Below are positions 29,141 to 52,778 of a DNA stretch of 64,000 nt, piece by piece. The stretch comes from Hirundichthys speculiger. Taxonomy: Eukaryota > Chordata > Actinopteri > Beloniformes > Exocoetidae. Position numbers and translations under genes: made by a program. Numbering within the stretch: the stretch's first letter is position 1; each line of letters begins with the position of its first letter. The stretch is taken from contig JAGFBZ010000855.1 in assembly GCA_018398805.1 (NCBI GenBank), forward strand, positions 3,658,001-3,722,000, in the 5' to 3' direction. The notes under the pieces are model-generated. The model was not told the origin of the DNA, searched no databases, and saw only the letters and a program-made list of their open reading frames with translations.

Positions 29141-30059
29141 CACTATATTCCCAAAAGTATTCACTCACCTGCCTTGACTCACATATGAGCTTTAGTTCAT
29201 CCCATTCCTAATGATGTGGGTCCACCCTTTGATGCTAAAACAGCTTCAACTCTTCTGGGAAGGCTGTCCACAAGGTTTAGGAGTGTGTTTATGGGGATTT
29301 TTGATCATTCTTCCAGGAGCCCATTTGTGAGGTCACACACTGATGTTAGCTGAGAAGGTCTGGTTCTCAGTCTCTGCTCTAATTCATCCCAAACGTGTTC
29401 TATCGCGTTGAGGTCAGGACTCTGTGCAGGCCAGTCAAGTTCATTCCACACCAGACTCTGCCATCCATGTCTTTATGGACGTTGCTTTGTGCACTGGTGC
29501 ACAGTCATGTTGGAAGAGGAAGGGACCAGCTCCAAACTGTTCCCACAAAGTTGGGATACCTTGGAATTGTCCAAAATGTCTTGGTCTGCTGAAGCATTCA
29601 GAGTTCCTTTCACTGGAACTAAGGGGCCAAGCCCAGCTCCTGAAAAACAACCCCCACACCATAACCCCCCCTCCACCAAACTTTACACTTGGATCAATGC
29701 AGTCAGACAAGTACTGTTCTCCTGGCAACCACCAAACCCAGACTCTTCCATCAGTTTGCCAGATGGAGAAGCGAGATTAGTGACTCCAGAGAACGTTCCT
29801 CCACTGCTCTAGAGTCCAGTGGCAGCTGCTTTACACCACTGCATCCAACGCTTTGCATTGCACTTGGTGATGTATGGCTTGGATTCATCTGCTCCACCAT
29901 GGAAACCCATTCATGAAGCTCTCTGCACACTGTTGTTGAGCTGATCTGAAGGCCACATGAAGTTTGGAGGTCTGTAGTGATTGACTCTGCAGAAAGTTGG
30001 GACCTCTTCACACTATGCGCTTCAGCATCCTCTGAGCAAATACTTTTGGCAACATAGTG
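29141..30059 (-). mobile_element. Internally deleted Tc1-type transposon
   Basis: The termini CACTATATTCCCAAAAGTAT (29141) and ATACTTTTGGCAACATAGTG (ending 30059) are inverted repeats bounded by TA at 29139-29140 and 30060-30061. Transposase fragments read on the minus strand: 29751-30011 (helix-turn-helix part, STTVCRELHEW) and 29441-29728 (DDE part, [10 protein letters not shown], then QHDCAPVHK). Frames are broken and the first DNA-binding region is missing, so at 919 bp it is shorter than an autonomous element. Confidence 0.9.
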
Positions 30060-30819
30060 TACATCTTCAAAGCAATTGCGAAATGTGTTTTCCCCTCACA
30101 GCCCTGTCCAGCAGCTGTAAGAAGACTCAGCATTGCTTCCAGGAGAGATGTCATCAGACTGCTACTGGCTGCTGAAGCTGATCTTCAGGCTGATACCCGG
30201 ACTGACTCTTCAGGCTGGATTGGGCCTGGCAGCCTGAACCACAGTCAGCTTCCCAAAGAGACAAAGCATTATTCCTGGAGGACATCCCGAAGCGATGAAG
30301 GCACTCCAACTTCTCTGACACTGATAAGATAGCCAAAGACACTGGTCTATGTAACGAAGAAAGAAGTGGAAACGTCTCCTTCTAAGGAGACAGCTGACAC
30401 TGCTTTGGCAGAGTCTGAGGCTCTGAGGCCAAGACAAGATCAGGCTAAATATCATTTATCATGTATGCTGTAAAGAAGATATATAGTTAGTCTAATTGAA
30501 AAAGGTTATCATTTTTCAAACTCTTTGTCAGACAAGCTAAAACCTTGTTATCACAAAGAAACTAACTCTCCATCTAACCCAAAGGGAAATCATCGCTTTT
30601 CCTCAAATTCTTCCAACCAGGAGGGTCTAAATAATGAAACCCGGCTAGACGTGAAACAACTGTTTGACAGACAAGACAAAGCATCGAAGCGTGACAATGG
30701 TCACACGGTCATGACATTAGAAAACCAGAGTAGTAACTGAAAGGATCGAGGCAGACTCGCACTCTGAGAAACTTTTTATACTTGCCCATGTTGTGTGCGT
30801 GTTTCTGTCACACACACAG

Positions 30820-32155
30820 AAGTGGAAGCTGGCCCAGCAGAGACCGGCCTGCAGTGTTCAGTGACGTCTTTGATGATGTATGCGAAGGCTTGCCTGTATT
30901 TGGACGCATCCTGAGGGAAATCAAGGTTTTTCCATTTCCTCTGTACCCACTTGCACATTTTTAGCATGGACCATCAGACGTATTAGAGCCAAGTGAGAGT
31001 GAGTCCCTGGTGTAGCAAGCACAAGTAGAGCAACCACAGAAACCTGGTCGTCCGTGCACCAAGGAGCGGGACATCAGAGCAACACTTTCATGACTGCTCA
31101 TTCATATGAAAAGGACCATGTCATACAAGTTTCTTTTTTCCACAAACTAGATCTTTTTTTTTCTTTTTTGGAACGCAGCCAAAGCAGAACCAAATTTGAA
31201 TGTAAATGATTTTTGCTTTAAATTATTTTGTTGCAATGAGCAAAGTGAAAGGCTTACATTGTAATGCAGCTGTTTTATTATTCAGTAGTGTAACACAACA
31301 GAAATGTGGTACCGTGGAAAAACATTTCATTGAGTCAAAACCATTCTCTGTATAGTTTATTAGTACCTAAAATGTTAAAATAATGTAAGAAAAGTTCATT
31401 TTTTAGATGAGTACATTTTAAGCCTGAGGGTTCTTCCATTTTCTTCTCCTGTTGTTGCTGTCGTTAGGCTACAGCTTCTCAATGCGTCAGTCAAAAATAC
31501 TGACAGTAAAGTCAAGGGAAGCAGAGCTGGATGACGCTGAGAAAGAGGTTTGCTGGCTGGAGCAGAAGGCCACAAGTTCTCTTGAGGAGAATAAACGGTA
31601 CCACAGCGGTTTTCTCAACTAAAAATCTAAGTTGTACGTTCTCAGTAGTTTAACTTTGTAACTTCTTTTTTTAACCGAAGACACAAGTTACAGAACATTC
31701 CAGCCACAATGGGCCCAGAGGACAGTAATGTGGAGGGTAAGTCTCACATCATCACTAAACCACTTCCAAGTATTTTAAGAACTGTGTATCCTGCAGGGAA
31801 AGTGGTAAGCACACATGCTAAATTTTAAATATAAAATTTTTCTGGAGTGTACAAAATGAACAAATATTTCCCAGTGCATCAACAGATGTAAAGAGAGTTT
31901 TGTAATATCAGTGGCTCAGTTGGGTTTTTTTCAAATACCTGGTGGGGTTTGTATGCAAAAGAACAGTTAGATCATTGTTTACTATTCATTCTTGCTTGCC
32001 CCCTCTGTGTGTGAACAGATATATCTCTGTCTGTGCTGGAGAACACGGTAATCAGCCACACTAACATCGTCCAGTCCAGGAAGCCTCAGGTGCTGAATGT
32101 GTGGAGGGAGGTCCAACGGTTGGAGGAGATGAGGGAAGAAGCATCCAACACGTAA
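30820..32155 (+). CDS. Small coiled-coil protein, candidate C6orf118 orthologue (partial model)
   Basis: Three exons join cleanly in phase: 31468-31597, 31681-31736 and 32019-32155 (TAA), encoding a charged, Glu/Lys-rich helical segment followed by a C-terminal helix ending REEASNT. An AATAAA lies 31 bases after the stop (32186-32191). A further likely exon, 30820-30925, follows an acceptor and reads VFSDVFDDVCEGLPVFGRIL, but its phase does not match 31468, so an exon between them is missing or unrecognised. Earlier open stretches at 30102-30330 and 30525-30740 could be more 5' exons; I cannot prove it. The assignment rests on position (C6orf118 follows PDE10A in the same orientation in human) and remembered resemblance of the FGxIL and coiled-coil segments. 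The function of this family is not established. Confidence 0.45.
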
Positions 32156-32185
32156 AGGTGCTGAAAGGCTAAATTGAGTAAATTC

Positions 32186-32191
32186 AATAAA
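32186..32191 (+). terminator. Polyadenylation signal AATAAA after the coiled-coil gene
   Basis: This is a canonical hexamer 31 bases after the TAA at 32153-32155. It supports 32019-32155 as the terminal coding exon. A second ATAAA-rich stretch follows within 25 bases. Confidence 0.5.
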
Positions 32192-33205
32192 ATTAAAGTA
32201 AAAGTAAATAAACTGATATCACTAATCACCTAATCCTTTTCATGATCTCACTGTTTAGAACATGCAGTCAGAAAGAAAGGTTTAAATTACCAAGTTTTCA
32301 GCATTTACAGATTAGGTGATTTATTGGGAATGAAGAGAAGACTCAACTTACAATATAAAAACATGTTGTTTGGCAGAATCATCAGGCACTTTTTTTTTAA
32401 AAAATTGGAGAAGAATAAAACTGCTCTGTAAACACAAGAGGGCAGCAGAGACACGTGAGAAAAGTGCACCATTGAATAAATACAAAGGTCTGCACTCCAG
32501 TAGGATTTCTGTGCTTTTGATTTTTGTTATTACTTTTTTTTAATTTCTTAAGTTAAGTAAAGGATAATTTTCATTTATCCACTTCACTGTCTTTCTCTCA
32601 CAACGGCAACATAAAAAGAAGTCAGAGGTGCTAATTGTGCTACATTCCCCCTTCTGAAGTGAAAAAGATCATGTTGTGTTAAAGATCATATCTCTGGTCT
32701 TATTCAGTGCTGAACTGTCAGTTTAACACCTTCATCAAAGACAATGAAGATAGTTTAGACTCTGTGATGTCTTTAAAATGGTCATAGTGGTGGTGGTGGT
32801 TGCAGGGGGGGCATTAAAGGGATTATGGAGATAGTTTTTTTTCCCCCCTCTCGGCTCAGTTTCCGTGTGACTTGAGTCATAGCAATCCAATTATAACTCT
32901 GCCAAGAAAAAACAGTAGAGAAAAGCACTCATTTGATGTGTTCAAGAATCAGAGCGAATGAAAGGATTAGGAGAATAATAGAGGCTTTTCTTTTGGATTG
33001 ATATATTGTGACCTTTACTCCTGGTATGACAGAGTGCCTTGCTGTATGCTAGAATCTAATCAGAGGTCAAAGTCTGCCCACTGGACAACACAGTCAGTAA
33101 GAGCAGTGTCTTTTTGTCCCATACTGCCTGTGCTCTTCCCTCCCTGTTGATTATTCCTGACTTTGTGAGAACTACCTCTGCTTGGATTGTCACCAGGTTA
33201 GCATC
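32192..33205. other. Intergenic junction between the coiled-coil gene and pla2g12b
   Basis: No open frame or recognisable exon is seen here. It is AT-rich with short poly-A/T tracts and must hold the pla2g12b promoter and any 5' untranslated exon; a possible acceptor lies just before the ATG (caccag at about 33191-33196). It is also the point where human 6q27-type gene order changes to 10q22-type order. Confidence 0.5.
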
Positions 33206-36008
33206 ATGTTGCTTCGGACTGTGGCCCTGCTCCTCCTCTTCACATCCCTGGGAATGTGTGCCACTTTGGTGTACTACCAGACTGAGGCACCGAAAGTGGA
33301 GGCTCCTGCTGCCAGTGATGGCGTAGACGCAGCAAAAGAGGGAGATACTGCCGTAGATGCCCAAGTGAGTGATTCATCTGCAGTTAATTCACCTTTTGGT
33401 CGCAAACCTCTAGGTGAAATACTTCCAGTGGACAACCAGGGAGGTGACCGGCCTGAAACAGAGGCCCATGTGGCAAATGATTCAACAGCCAAAGAGCCAG
33501 GGACAGACAGGGAAAAGCCTGCTGGAGACTCCCCTGCAATGGAAGCTGTTGCTCAGGAAGCTGTCGACGTGAAAGTTTCCCATCAGGAGGAGACCAATGA
33601 GATCAGACCAGTCCAGACAAACAAGCCCCCAAACAAACCCCTGCTGCAAGAAGATGAAAGCATTTGGAGTCTCAACTCAATCAGAAACAGTTTTCAGACT
33701 GTGCACGGATACTTTGACTCCCTGGTGGAGCTGGCTGGGGGGCACAACGGAGTGTGCCAGTACCGCTGCAGATATGGTAAGAATGAATCTTGTTTCTTTA
33801 TATTCATGGAGTCCTGAGCTGTACGGCAGACTGCTTGTCTACAATAAGCATTTTAATTTATTTACAAAGCTGTAACAGGCGAACAGGTCATTCTAAATAA
33901 TCCTATATTCAATCCACAACCTATTTTAGATAGTTTTGTTAATATGTATGTGTTTGCCCTGTTCACTTTAAAATTTGATTTAAAAAAAAAAAGAAGGAAT
34001 GAAAACCCCTTACAAGCTTACAGAAAATCTCTTCCTCTCCAAGATAACATGTTTTGGCTCCAGGCTGCTGTTAATGAAACTTGAATGCATTTGTTTATCT
34101 TTGTGGGGGGCAGATGTTTCTTACGTTGCGCAATCAACACAGATGTTCTCAAACAGACGTTCCACCTTATCTGTGAAACAAAACACACCTGAGTGCAGAG
34201 ATTCACCGTAGATTGTTTTGCTGGAAGCACGGTGATGATGTTGATGCAGTTACTGAACTTCGGTTCAAGAAGGAAAAAGAATTTCATTTCTCTGCTTTCA
34301 CAGGAGGACGTCCACAGCCGCGTCCTGGATACCAGTTTCCAGACCCCAACGGCTGCAGCTCCTCTCTGGTGGGATTCCAAGTATGAGTGCTGTTGTATAA
34401 ATGGCCTGTTCGTAGCACCAACAACCCAGAGAAATGTGACAGAGCCTGCTATGTATAAAATCTACGGCTGGGCAACGATTAAAAATTTTAATCGCGATTA
34501 ATCGCATGATTTCCCTAATTAATCACGATTAATTGCACTGTATGCGCGAAATCAAATAATGAATTCAAAAGTAGTGTAAAATGCACTTTTATTGAAATGT
34601 TCTGCTGCCATATGAACTAAAGTGTCATAACATTTGTTGATAAAACACTTTGAACATCAGCACTTGTCAGTAACACATATTTAGTGTAAATCTAATCTTT
34701 AAAAATGTAAAATAAAATAAAGCTTATTGCCACTGCCAGGGCATTAATGTCTTCCTGTTTTTATGAAAAAATAAAAAAAAAAGTCTACAAACAAAATCCA
34801 ACAAAATGATTGTGGCTCAGCACAATCAGAACATTAAAACAGGCAATTTCTGAGGTAACAGCAGAAACTTTTAATGGGGAGTTCAACTTGGCAGTTGTTA
34901 CAAATAACCTTGTTTCTGTCAAATCCTCCACCTGGGAGAACTTTAAAATAAAAAAATATCCATATTAAAGTAACTTGATAAAGTTACTGAACTTTATCAA
35001 TTTGTGTATAATTCATTCTTTCCATTTTCAATTGTCAATCAAAAAAAAAAATTAAAAAGTGACATTTAATTACATTTTTGGTTTTTTAATCTAACACAAA
35101 AAATGTTTTTTTTTTTTTTTTTTTTTATATATATTTCAATTTTAGACTTGGATCAAAAATATCAAATTAAAAAACGGGCCACAGAACTGAATTTGTTTTA
35201 TAATCGAGGACTGGACTTTCTGTTGTCATTACACATCTTTGCCACTAGATGGAGCCGCCCTGAAGTAACCAGCTAGAGAACAGCAGGACAGTGAACACAT
35301 GGAGCAGATCTGATGTAACATGGAGGAATGACGCGAAAGTTTTGTTGCAGTCCAGGATTTTTTTTTAGACAGAATTGTTAATATTGCTACCCAAACTGTA
35401 AAGTCCACAGCAGCCAGTAACAGACTTTTCAAAACGAAAACATGTGAGCAACATGCGTTAACGCGCGATAAAATAAATGTCGGCGTTAATAAATTAATGT
35501 GTTAACGCGATAATAACGAGTTAACTTGCCCAGCCCTAATAAAATCACAACTATAATGGGTATATCAATAACTGGCCTTATTAAATATAGTTCTTTTTAA
35601 TTTGGCAGCTTGATGTGGGAATCCCTGCCATGACAAAGTGCTGTAACCAGCTTGACACCTGCTACGACACTTGTGGCAGAAACAAGTACGACTGTGACGG
35701 CAAGTTTCGCGTGTGCCTGCACGCCATCTGCGCTGACCTTAGGAAGAGTCTGGGCTTTGTGTCGAAGGTGCAAGGTGAGATGTTTGCAGTCTCTTCAAAC
35801 CGTTTTCAGCTGTTTTGGGTTGACTACTAGGAGGATATTACACATTTAAAAAGTGCCAAAAACAGGTTTCTTTGTCTTTCTCCTTCCAGCCTGTGACTCC
35901 ATGGCAGATGCTCTCTACAACACAGTGTGGACTCTTGGTTGTAGGCCTTATATGAACAGCCAGAGGGCAGCATGTGTCTGCCCAGGAGAAGAGAAGGATG
36001 AACTGTGA
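33206..36008 (+). CDS. pla2g12b: Group XIIB secretory phospholipase A2-like protein (catalytically inactive type)
   Basis: Exons 33206-33776, 34304-34380, 35609-35774 and 35890-36008 give 310 residues. The ATG at 33206 starts a hydrophobic signal peptide ([19 protein letters not shown]). The conserved XIIB core starts near residue 151 ([12 protein letters not shown]) and includes the [16 protein letters not shown] and PNGC blocks, then [37 protein letters not shown] and the C-terminal tail EEKDEL. The residue that is catalytic His in active sPLA2 is Leu231, the hallmark of XIIB, so hydrolysis is not expected; the known role of the family is in loading triglyceride-rich lipoproteins in liver and gut. 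Residues about 20-150 are an acidic, Ala/Pro/Glu-rich insert absent from the 195-residue human protein. Intron 2 contains a complete hAT insertion. The gene faces oit3 tail to tail, the same neighbour as in human. Confidence 0.95.
34463..35538 (+). mobile_element. Non-autonomous hAT element, copy B, in pla2g12b intron 2
   Basis: Begins TACGGCTGGGCAACGATTAA and ends TTAACTTGCCCAGCCCTA, with an exact 8-bp target duplication ATAAAATC at 34455-34462 and 35539-35546. It lies wholly within the intron between 34380 and 35609. It is a better-preserved inverted paralogue of 569-1710. No transposase frame is seen; a T-rich run lies at about 35106-35126. Confidence 0.92.
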
Positions 36009-37252
36009 CACACAACTCTATGGACAAATAACACAGTCATAGACTGCATTTATGGGCTTTTTATCAAAGAGGAGATGTCTCACAAGAACCCGCTCACCAC
36101 TCAGACACCATAAATTAAAAAGGAAGAAACGGTGGATTTGAGAGAGGTGTTTTGTAGGATTTATTAGTATGCAGTGTTATCAGATATTATGTGCCTGAAT
36201 ATGACTTTGAGAAACCTAATTAATTTCTCATGGATATCTAGCTGTCCATACTCTTCATGACTAAAATTAGGCCTCTGTGACTCCATTACCATAAATTATT
36301 TGATGACTCCAAACAAAGTGCCTGATAGAAAGATGAACGTGATTATGTAGTCTGAATAATTTTGTCTAGATAGAAAGGCACAAAATAATTACCAAAGTAA
36401 AGTGCACTTGGTGCACCGCATGCTGCTGTCTAAAGATTGCTAAGTTCAAAGGCTAAGTCAGTGCCGTGTAAATGCAACTGTCATTATCACTGCTGTGTTA
36501 ATATTTGATTTTAAGTTATACGCCAGTTACATGTTACTTTTTAAGAATAAATGTTGGACTAATTGCAGTTTAACTGACATGATTACCTCGAGATAAATTG
36601 TCAGGGTGATGAAGCGTGCGCTAAATTTCCAGGCGCAGCTTAGTAATATCCCCTTCCTGACACACTGTAATGGGTGACACACTCCCCAGCCATCGATTAC
36701 GCTCAGCAAACGAGTCAGAATGCAGCTATGGATGTCCCGCTTGGATTTTCCGCGTCAGTGATGGTGTAAAATATAAATCACTCTTATGAATCCTCTAAGT
36801 CCCTAAGCTGTAATCAAGTTTGAGAAATGCCCCAAAGTGTGACCTAGAAAAACATCCGTCGTGCTGTTGCTGTTAGAAATGAACTGAGGCCCCTCCGAAT
36901 GGTTACTAATAGAAATGTCAGTCACTTTTAATGTCAGTGAATTCTGCTGCCAAAGTGGTAAAGATACACAAACTTAGATGTGCTAAATCATCACCAGCAA
37001 TATGAACAACAGGGGAACTATGAAAGAAATGGAGTGTGTATTTATACATATCTATATGTGTGGATGTGAGACATAAAAGGGACTGTGCAATGAACTGCTG
37101 TGCACCTATGCTTACATTTATTGAGTGTCTTAAATACAGAATAAACTAAAACTGGTCAGTTCAGCAGTAATTGTCATGTTTGTCACACTGGTATGTATTG
37201 ATGGGATGTTTCCCAAGTGTTTGTGTCGATGGCTGCCTTAATCATATCATAA
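36009..37252. other. Convergent 3' UTR region between pla2g12b and oit3
   Basis: Both genes end into this interval. For pla2g12b (+) an AATAAA lies at 36546-36551, with another at 37140-37145. For oit3 (-) an AATAAA reads on the minus strand at 37117-37122, about 130 bases past its stop. If the distal plus-strand signal is used, the two transcripts overlap tail to tail. No coding potential is seen between them. Confidence 0.5.
37117..37122 (-). terminator. oit3: Polyadenylation signal of oit3
   Basis: AATAAA is read on the minus strand about 130 bases after the oit3 stop codon at 37253-37255. It is the nearest canonical hexamer downstream of the stop. Confidence 0.5.
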
Positions 37253-49235
<11,983 letters not shown>

Positions 49236-50619
49236 GTTGGAATTTTTTCACTCTTGACTAAAAAGACAATCCAAGCTGAGGCTTCAACTGTGTGGAGGCT
49301 AAACCTCCTGCATGTCTTTATTAGGCATTTCTTATCTGTGTCAAATTGTCATGTCTCTTTCTTACCTTGAACCACTGACCCTCTACTTGTCAGCCCCCCA
49401 CCCCCCCCACCCCCCTCTGAAAATATTCCTCACATCTTTATCTTGTGGTAAATGGTTGTGACTCATGATACTTTGCTATGTTTAGCTTTTTTTCCCCACA
49501 TCTTTTCCCAATTAAACTTGTGCAGTGACTTAATCTGCCCAAGTGGTTTGAGTAATCTGCTTAGCGCCAAGTGAAAACATCCTTCACTCCAAGGTGACAG
49601 AAGGGCATGAACGTCAGGATTCGCTCTGGAGTGGACTGGTACCTGTGGTGAGGACCTGCGTTGTGCCAGGACTCGCAGAGTTACAAAGAATTTGGAAGAA
49701 ATGAGTCCAAACAGCTGTGATTATTTTTGGAAGCACTACATCTTCAGCTCTTCTAGCAGTGAGTCCCGATGGCACAGGTGGACCGCATCAGCACTTTATT
49801 ACTATGCTGTTTAAGCATCTTAAAATTATATTATCAAAAATGTCATTTTTATTCTAATTCTTCCACGAGAGAAAAAAAAAAAGATAAAAAGAGGGCGTAC
49901 TAAATTTTTGTACGTGACTGTGCATGTTCTGGTGTTCTTTGTCGTGACTTCTTTAGAATACAGCCAGACAGCATAAACAAGTCCAGCATGTTAACAAAAC
50001 CTGTTTTGGGCTGCTGGAACAAATTCATTGTAACAAAAAGAGGAAGTAATCTCTGTTTTCTGCACTGCTGGACTTGTGACCTCCTACCTACTCCACTCTA
50101 CAGGCACCAAGGCAACACTCTGTATTAGAAATATAGCACAGTAATTCTGGCACTTTTTAACACTCATTATGTTGAGTAACCATCAGAACAGTACAGGTGG
50201 TTTCATACGCAAGTACCTTTTTGAACTAGTGCTCAGAATAAGCAGAATAAGTTCCCCAAAGCCAGATGAGCTGAAGACGAGATGAGGATATGGGGGAGGG
50301 TTAAGACAGAGAAGAAAGAGGAGGAGGCTTGAACCATTTCTTCTCTAAACGGTCATGAGTCTGGCATATAAAAATAGAAGGGCCCGGAGTGCAGATGTAG
50401 ACAGTTTGGGACCGTTGGGAACTGCTGTTCTGTTTCACACAAAAATGGCTGAAGGGACATATTCTGGACTCAGATACCCCTCTTACCCACATTACAGACC
50501 TTATTTGTAGACAAAGACTGAACAGATTTGCAAACCTGGACATGTCACTGTGAGGAAACATTTCAACACCCCAGATATTGAACTATTGGTTTGAACTATT
50601 TGTTTCTATTCATGTTGTC

Positions 50620-51620
50620 TACCGACCAAGGCAGGACAAGTTTATTTGTACAGCACATTTTATACACTAAGGCAACTCAAAGAGCTTTACAAAGCCATTA
50701 AGATGAAAGGAATAGAAAACAGAACAAATCAATATTTTGTTTTTTATTTAAACTGTTGGAAATGCTACATTTCCAACAGTTTGTTTATTTCTGTCTTGTC
50801 AGCATTGAAATGAAAATAAAATGCATGATAAAAAAAATTGATTTTGACAAAAAAGGAATAAAACAGATTTTAGAATAGATAAGTAAAAACGGTGCAGTAG
50901 TAGGACCAGCACAAAATTATTATTAAACCAGTGTGTCCCACAGGCTCGCAGGTATAGAAATTGCAAACTTTAGAAATTACAGACAGCATTTAATTATAAT
51001 ATTTTAAGAAATTCTGTTGGAGGTTGCGAGCAAATTGTGCTTTTACAGTGTTTGACTTCCAGCCTTGATGTGGTTGCTGAAGCTCAGGTCTGATTCAGTT
51101 AAAACTCAGACTTGTTTTTTTTTGTGTGTGTGTTGAGCCCTCTGGATTCAAGCTCAGTAGTAAGTTTTATTCTGTCCAAATAGAACAATGTCTTGTCTTG
51201 ATTCAACTGAAGAAAGCTTGATTACATCCAGCTATTTACGTGCTCCAAGCCCAGACAGAGTGATTATAATGGACCAGAGTCATTTGGGTGAACCAGGTAA
51301 ACCTGAGTGTCATCTGCATAGCTGTGGTAAGCAACATCGTTGTCATGTATGATCTGACCTAGGGAAACATGTAGAGGTTGAATAACGGTGGCCCAAGAAT
51401 TGACCCTTGAGGGACAGGTCATGGGGACACGCTCAGATTTATGCACACCTGTGAAAACAATAAAGCTCCTGCCTTCAAGATATGATCTGAATCAACTAAA
51501 CTGGATCTGATAACCCCACCCAGTTTTCCAGTCTGTCAAGAAGGATTTTATGCTCCACAGTATCAAAGGTCATGCGCGTGTCACCTGCTGATGCTGCATG
51601 TGACGTCATCAGCTAACTTG
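50620..51620 (-). mobile_element. LINE fragment with reverse-transcriptase remnant
   Basis: On the minus strand 51264-51446 reads HSYADDTQVYL, the catalytic YADD region of non-LTR retrotransposon reverse transcriptases (L2/Rex type in fish). The flanking sequence resembles a common dispersed fish repeat, including the AGTTTATTTGTACAGCACAT stretch near 50638. It is too short and broken to be active; limits are approximate. Confidence 0.6.
50750..50782. repeat. Perfect inverted repeat, 15-bp arms
   Basis: AAACTGTTGGAAATG pairs with CATTTCCAACAGTTT over a 3-base loop, within the LINE-like region. Confidence 0.85.
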
Positions 51621-52002
51621 CTGCCAAGGTACAAAGACAACAATCAGTTGAACCCCTGAGAAAATGGCAGAGATTGCTCGCTAGTTAAACAATAGACGAC
51701 CAGAGGTGTTTACTGGGAGCGCACCGACTATCTGGGACTTTCAGGTAGCCAATAGGAAATGTCTGTGTAAAAATATTTGTATGTATATATCAGTGCAGAG
51801 GAGGAGGAGGAGGAAGGAAGAGGAGGAAGCTCTACAGCAGAGTCCTAGACGAGCTGCGCATGAGAGCTGCTCCGATCTGGATGAACAGACGCTCCATAGC
51901 GGTTTGCGAGTAGCGCAACCTGCTCTTAAAGGCGATGGCTACTGACGCACTGATTGGTTTAACAGGTGCAACGCCCTAACCACTCCAATGCATAATGTAT
52001 CG

Positions 52003-52345
52003 CAGTGGTCCCCAACCTCCGGGCCGCACAAGAAAAAATTAGCTATTTAAGTTTTATTTATTATATGAGTCTGAACGAGCTTTTGTTTTGAAAATCTTTT
52101 ATTTCGAAAAATGACCGGATTCTCTCGGTTACATCTGGGTCACTTGAACCCCCAAAATTTAACCCAGCTAGCAAAATGAGTAAGAAATCAGACGCCCTTG
52201 GAAAGTTTCCTTGTGAAGGGAAAAATGCACAGTGAAGAGAAAAGAAAGAAAGAAAGCTTTTAACAGACAATACCAGGAGTCCTACTTGAAATATGAATTT
52301 ATCATGACAGGTGATTCCTACGTACCAAGCCCACTCTGCGTAAGT
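52003..52345 (+). mobile_element. Partial hAT element with transposase N-terminus
   Basis: Begins CAGTGGTCCCCAACCTCCGG, the usual hAT terminus of this type. A start-like ATG at 52176 opens MSKKSDALGKFPCEG before a stop, and after a frame change the segment RQYQESYLKYEFIMTGD, then PSPLC, resembles the BED-like N-terminal region of hAT transposases. No matching right end is found, so it is truncated or decayed. Confidence 0.6.
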
Positions 52346-52778
52346 TTTTTTGTTTTGTTAATTATTTAATGAGTACAGAGGATGTTACCAGAGACTTTGA
52401 TGTTATATTCATGTTATGTTATTGTGTAATGTAACGAGTAACTAGGAAGCAAAAAGTGTAGGTTAGATGTGTAAGCCAGTTGATTTCTATACTAAACAGA
52501 ATCATAGTGTTTTATGTTTTTAAGTTTATATTTGGTTTGAAAATATCAGTACAACCTTTTTTGGAGGTTAGATTCACAGGTCTATCTTTTAGGATGTCCT
52601 GTTGAGGAAAAACTGGAGGCCAAGGAGAGTCGGAGGATGTCATCAAGACCTTGAAAAGCTGCTCTTTGTAAACATCTGCAGTGTGTCACATGAATCACTT
52701 TGGCTGAAAGACTGAAACACCAGGCCAAACAAAAAGAAACTTCACCCGGACCAGTGCTTCCAAAAACTGGATAAGGAT

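Larger units (their letters stand above)
49236..52778. other. Intergenic region 5' of oit3, containing LINE and hAT debris
   Basis: The region upstream of the oit3 start should contain its promoter, but no TATA box or CpG cluster stands out. A C-rich run lies at about 49396-49428. LINE-derived sequence (about 50620-51620) and a partial hAT (from 52003) occupy much of the rest. Confidence 0.5.

Noticed and set aside
30525..30740. 71-codon frame as an independent small gene
   Set aside because: No promoter or signal features; it is better treated as possible 5' coding sequence of the adjacent coiled-coil gene, and its splice phase could not be made to fit.
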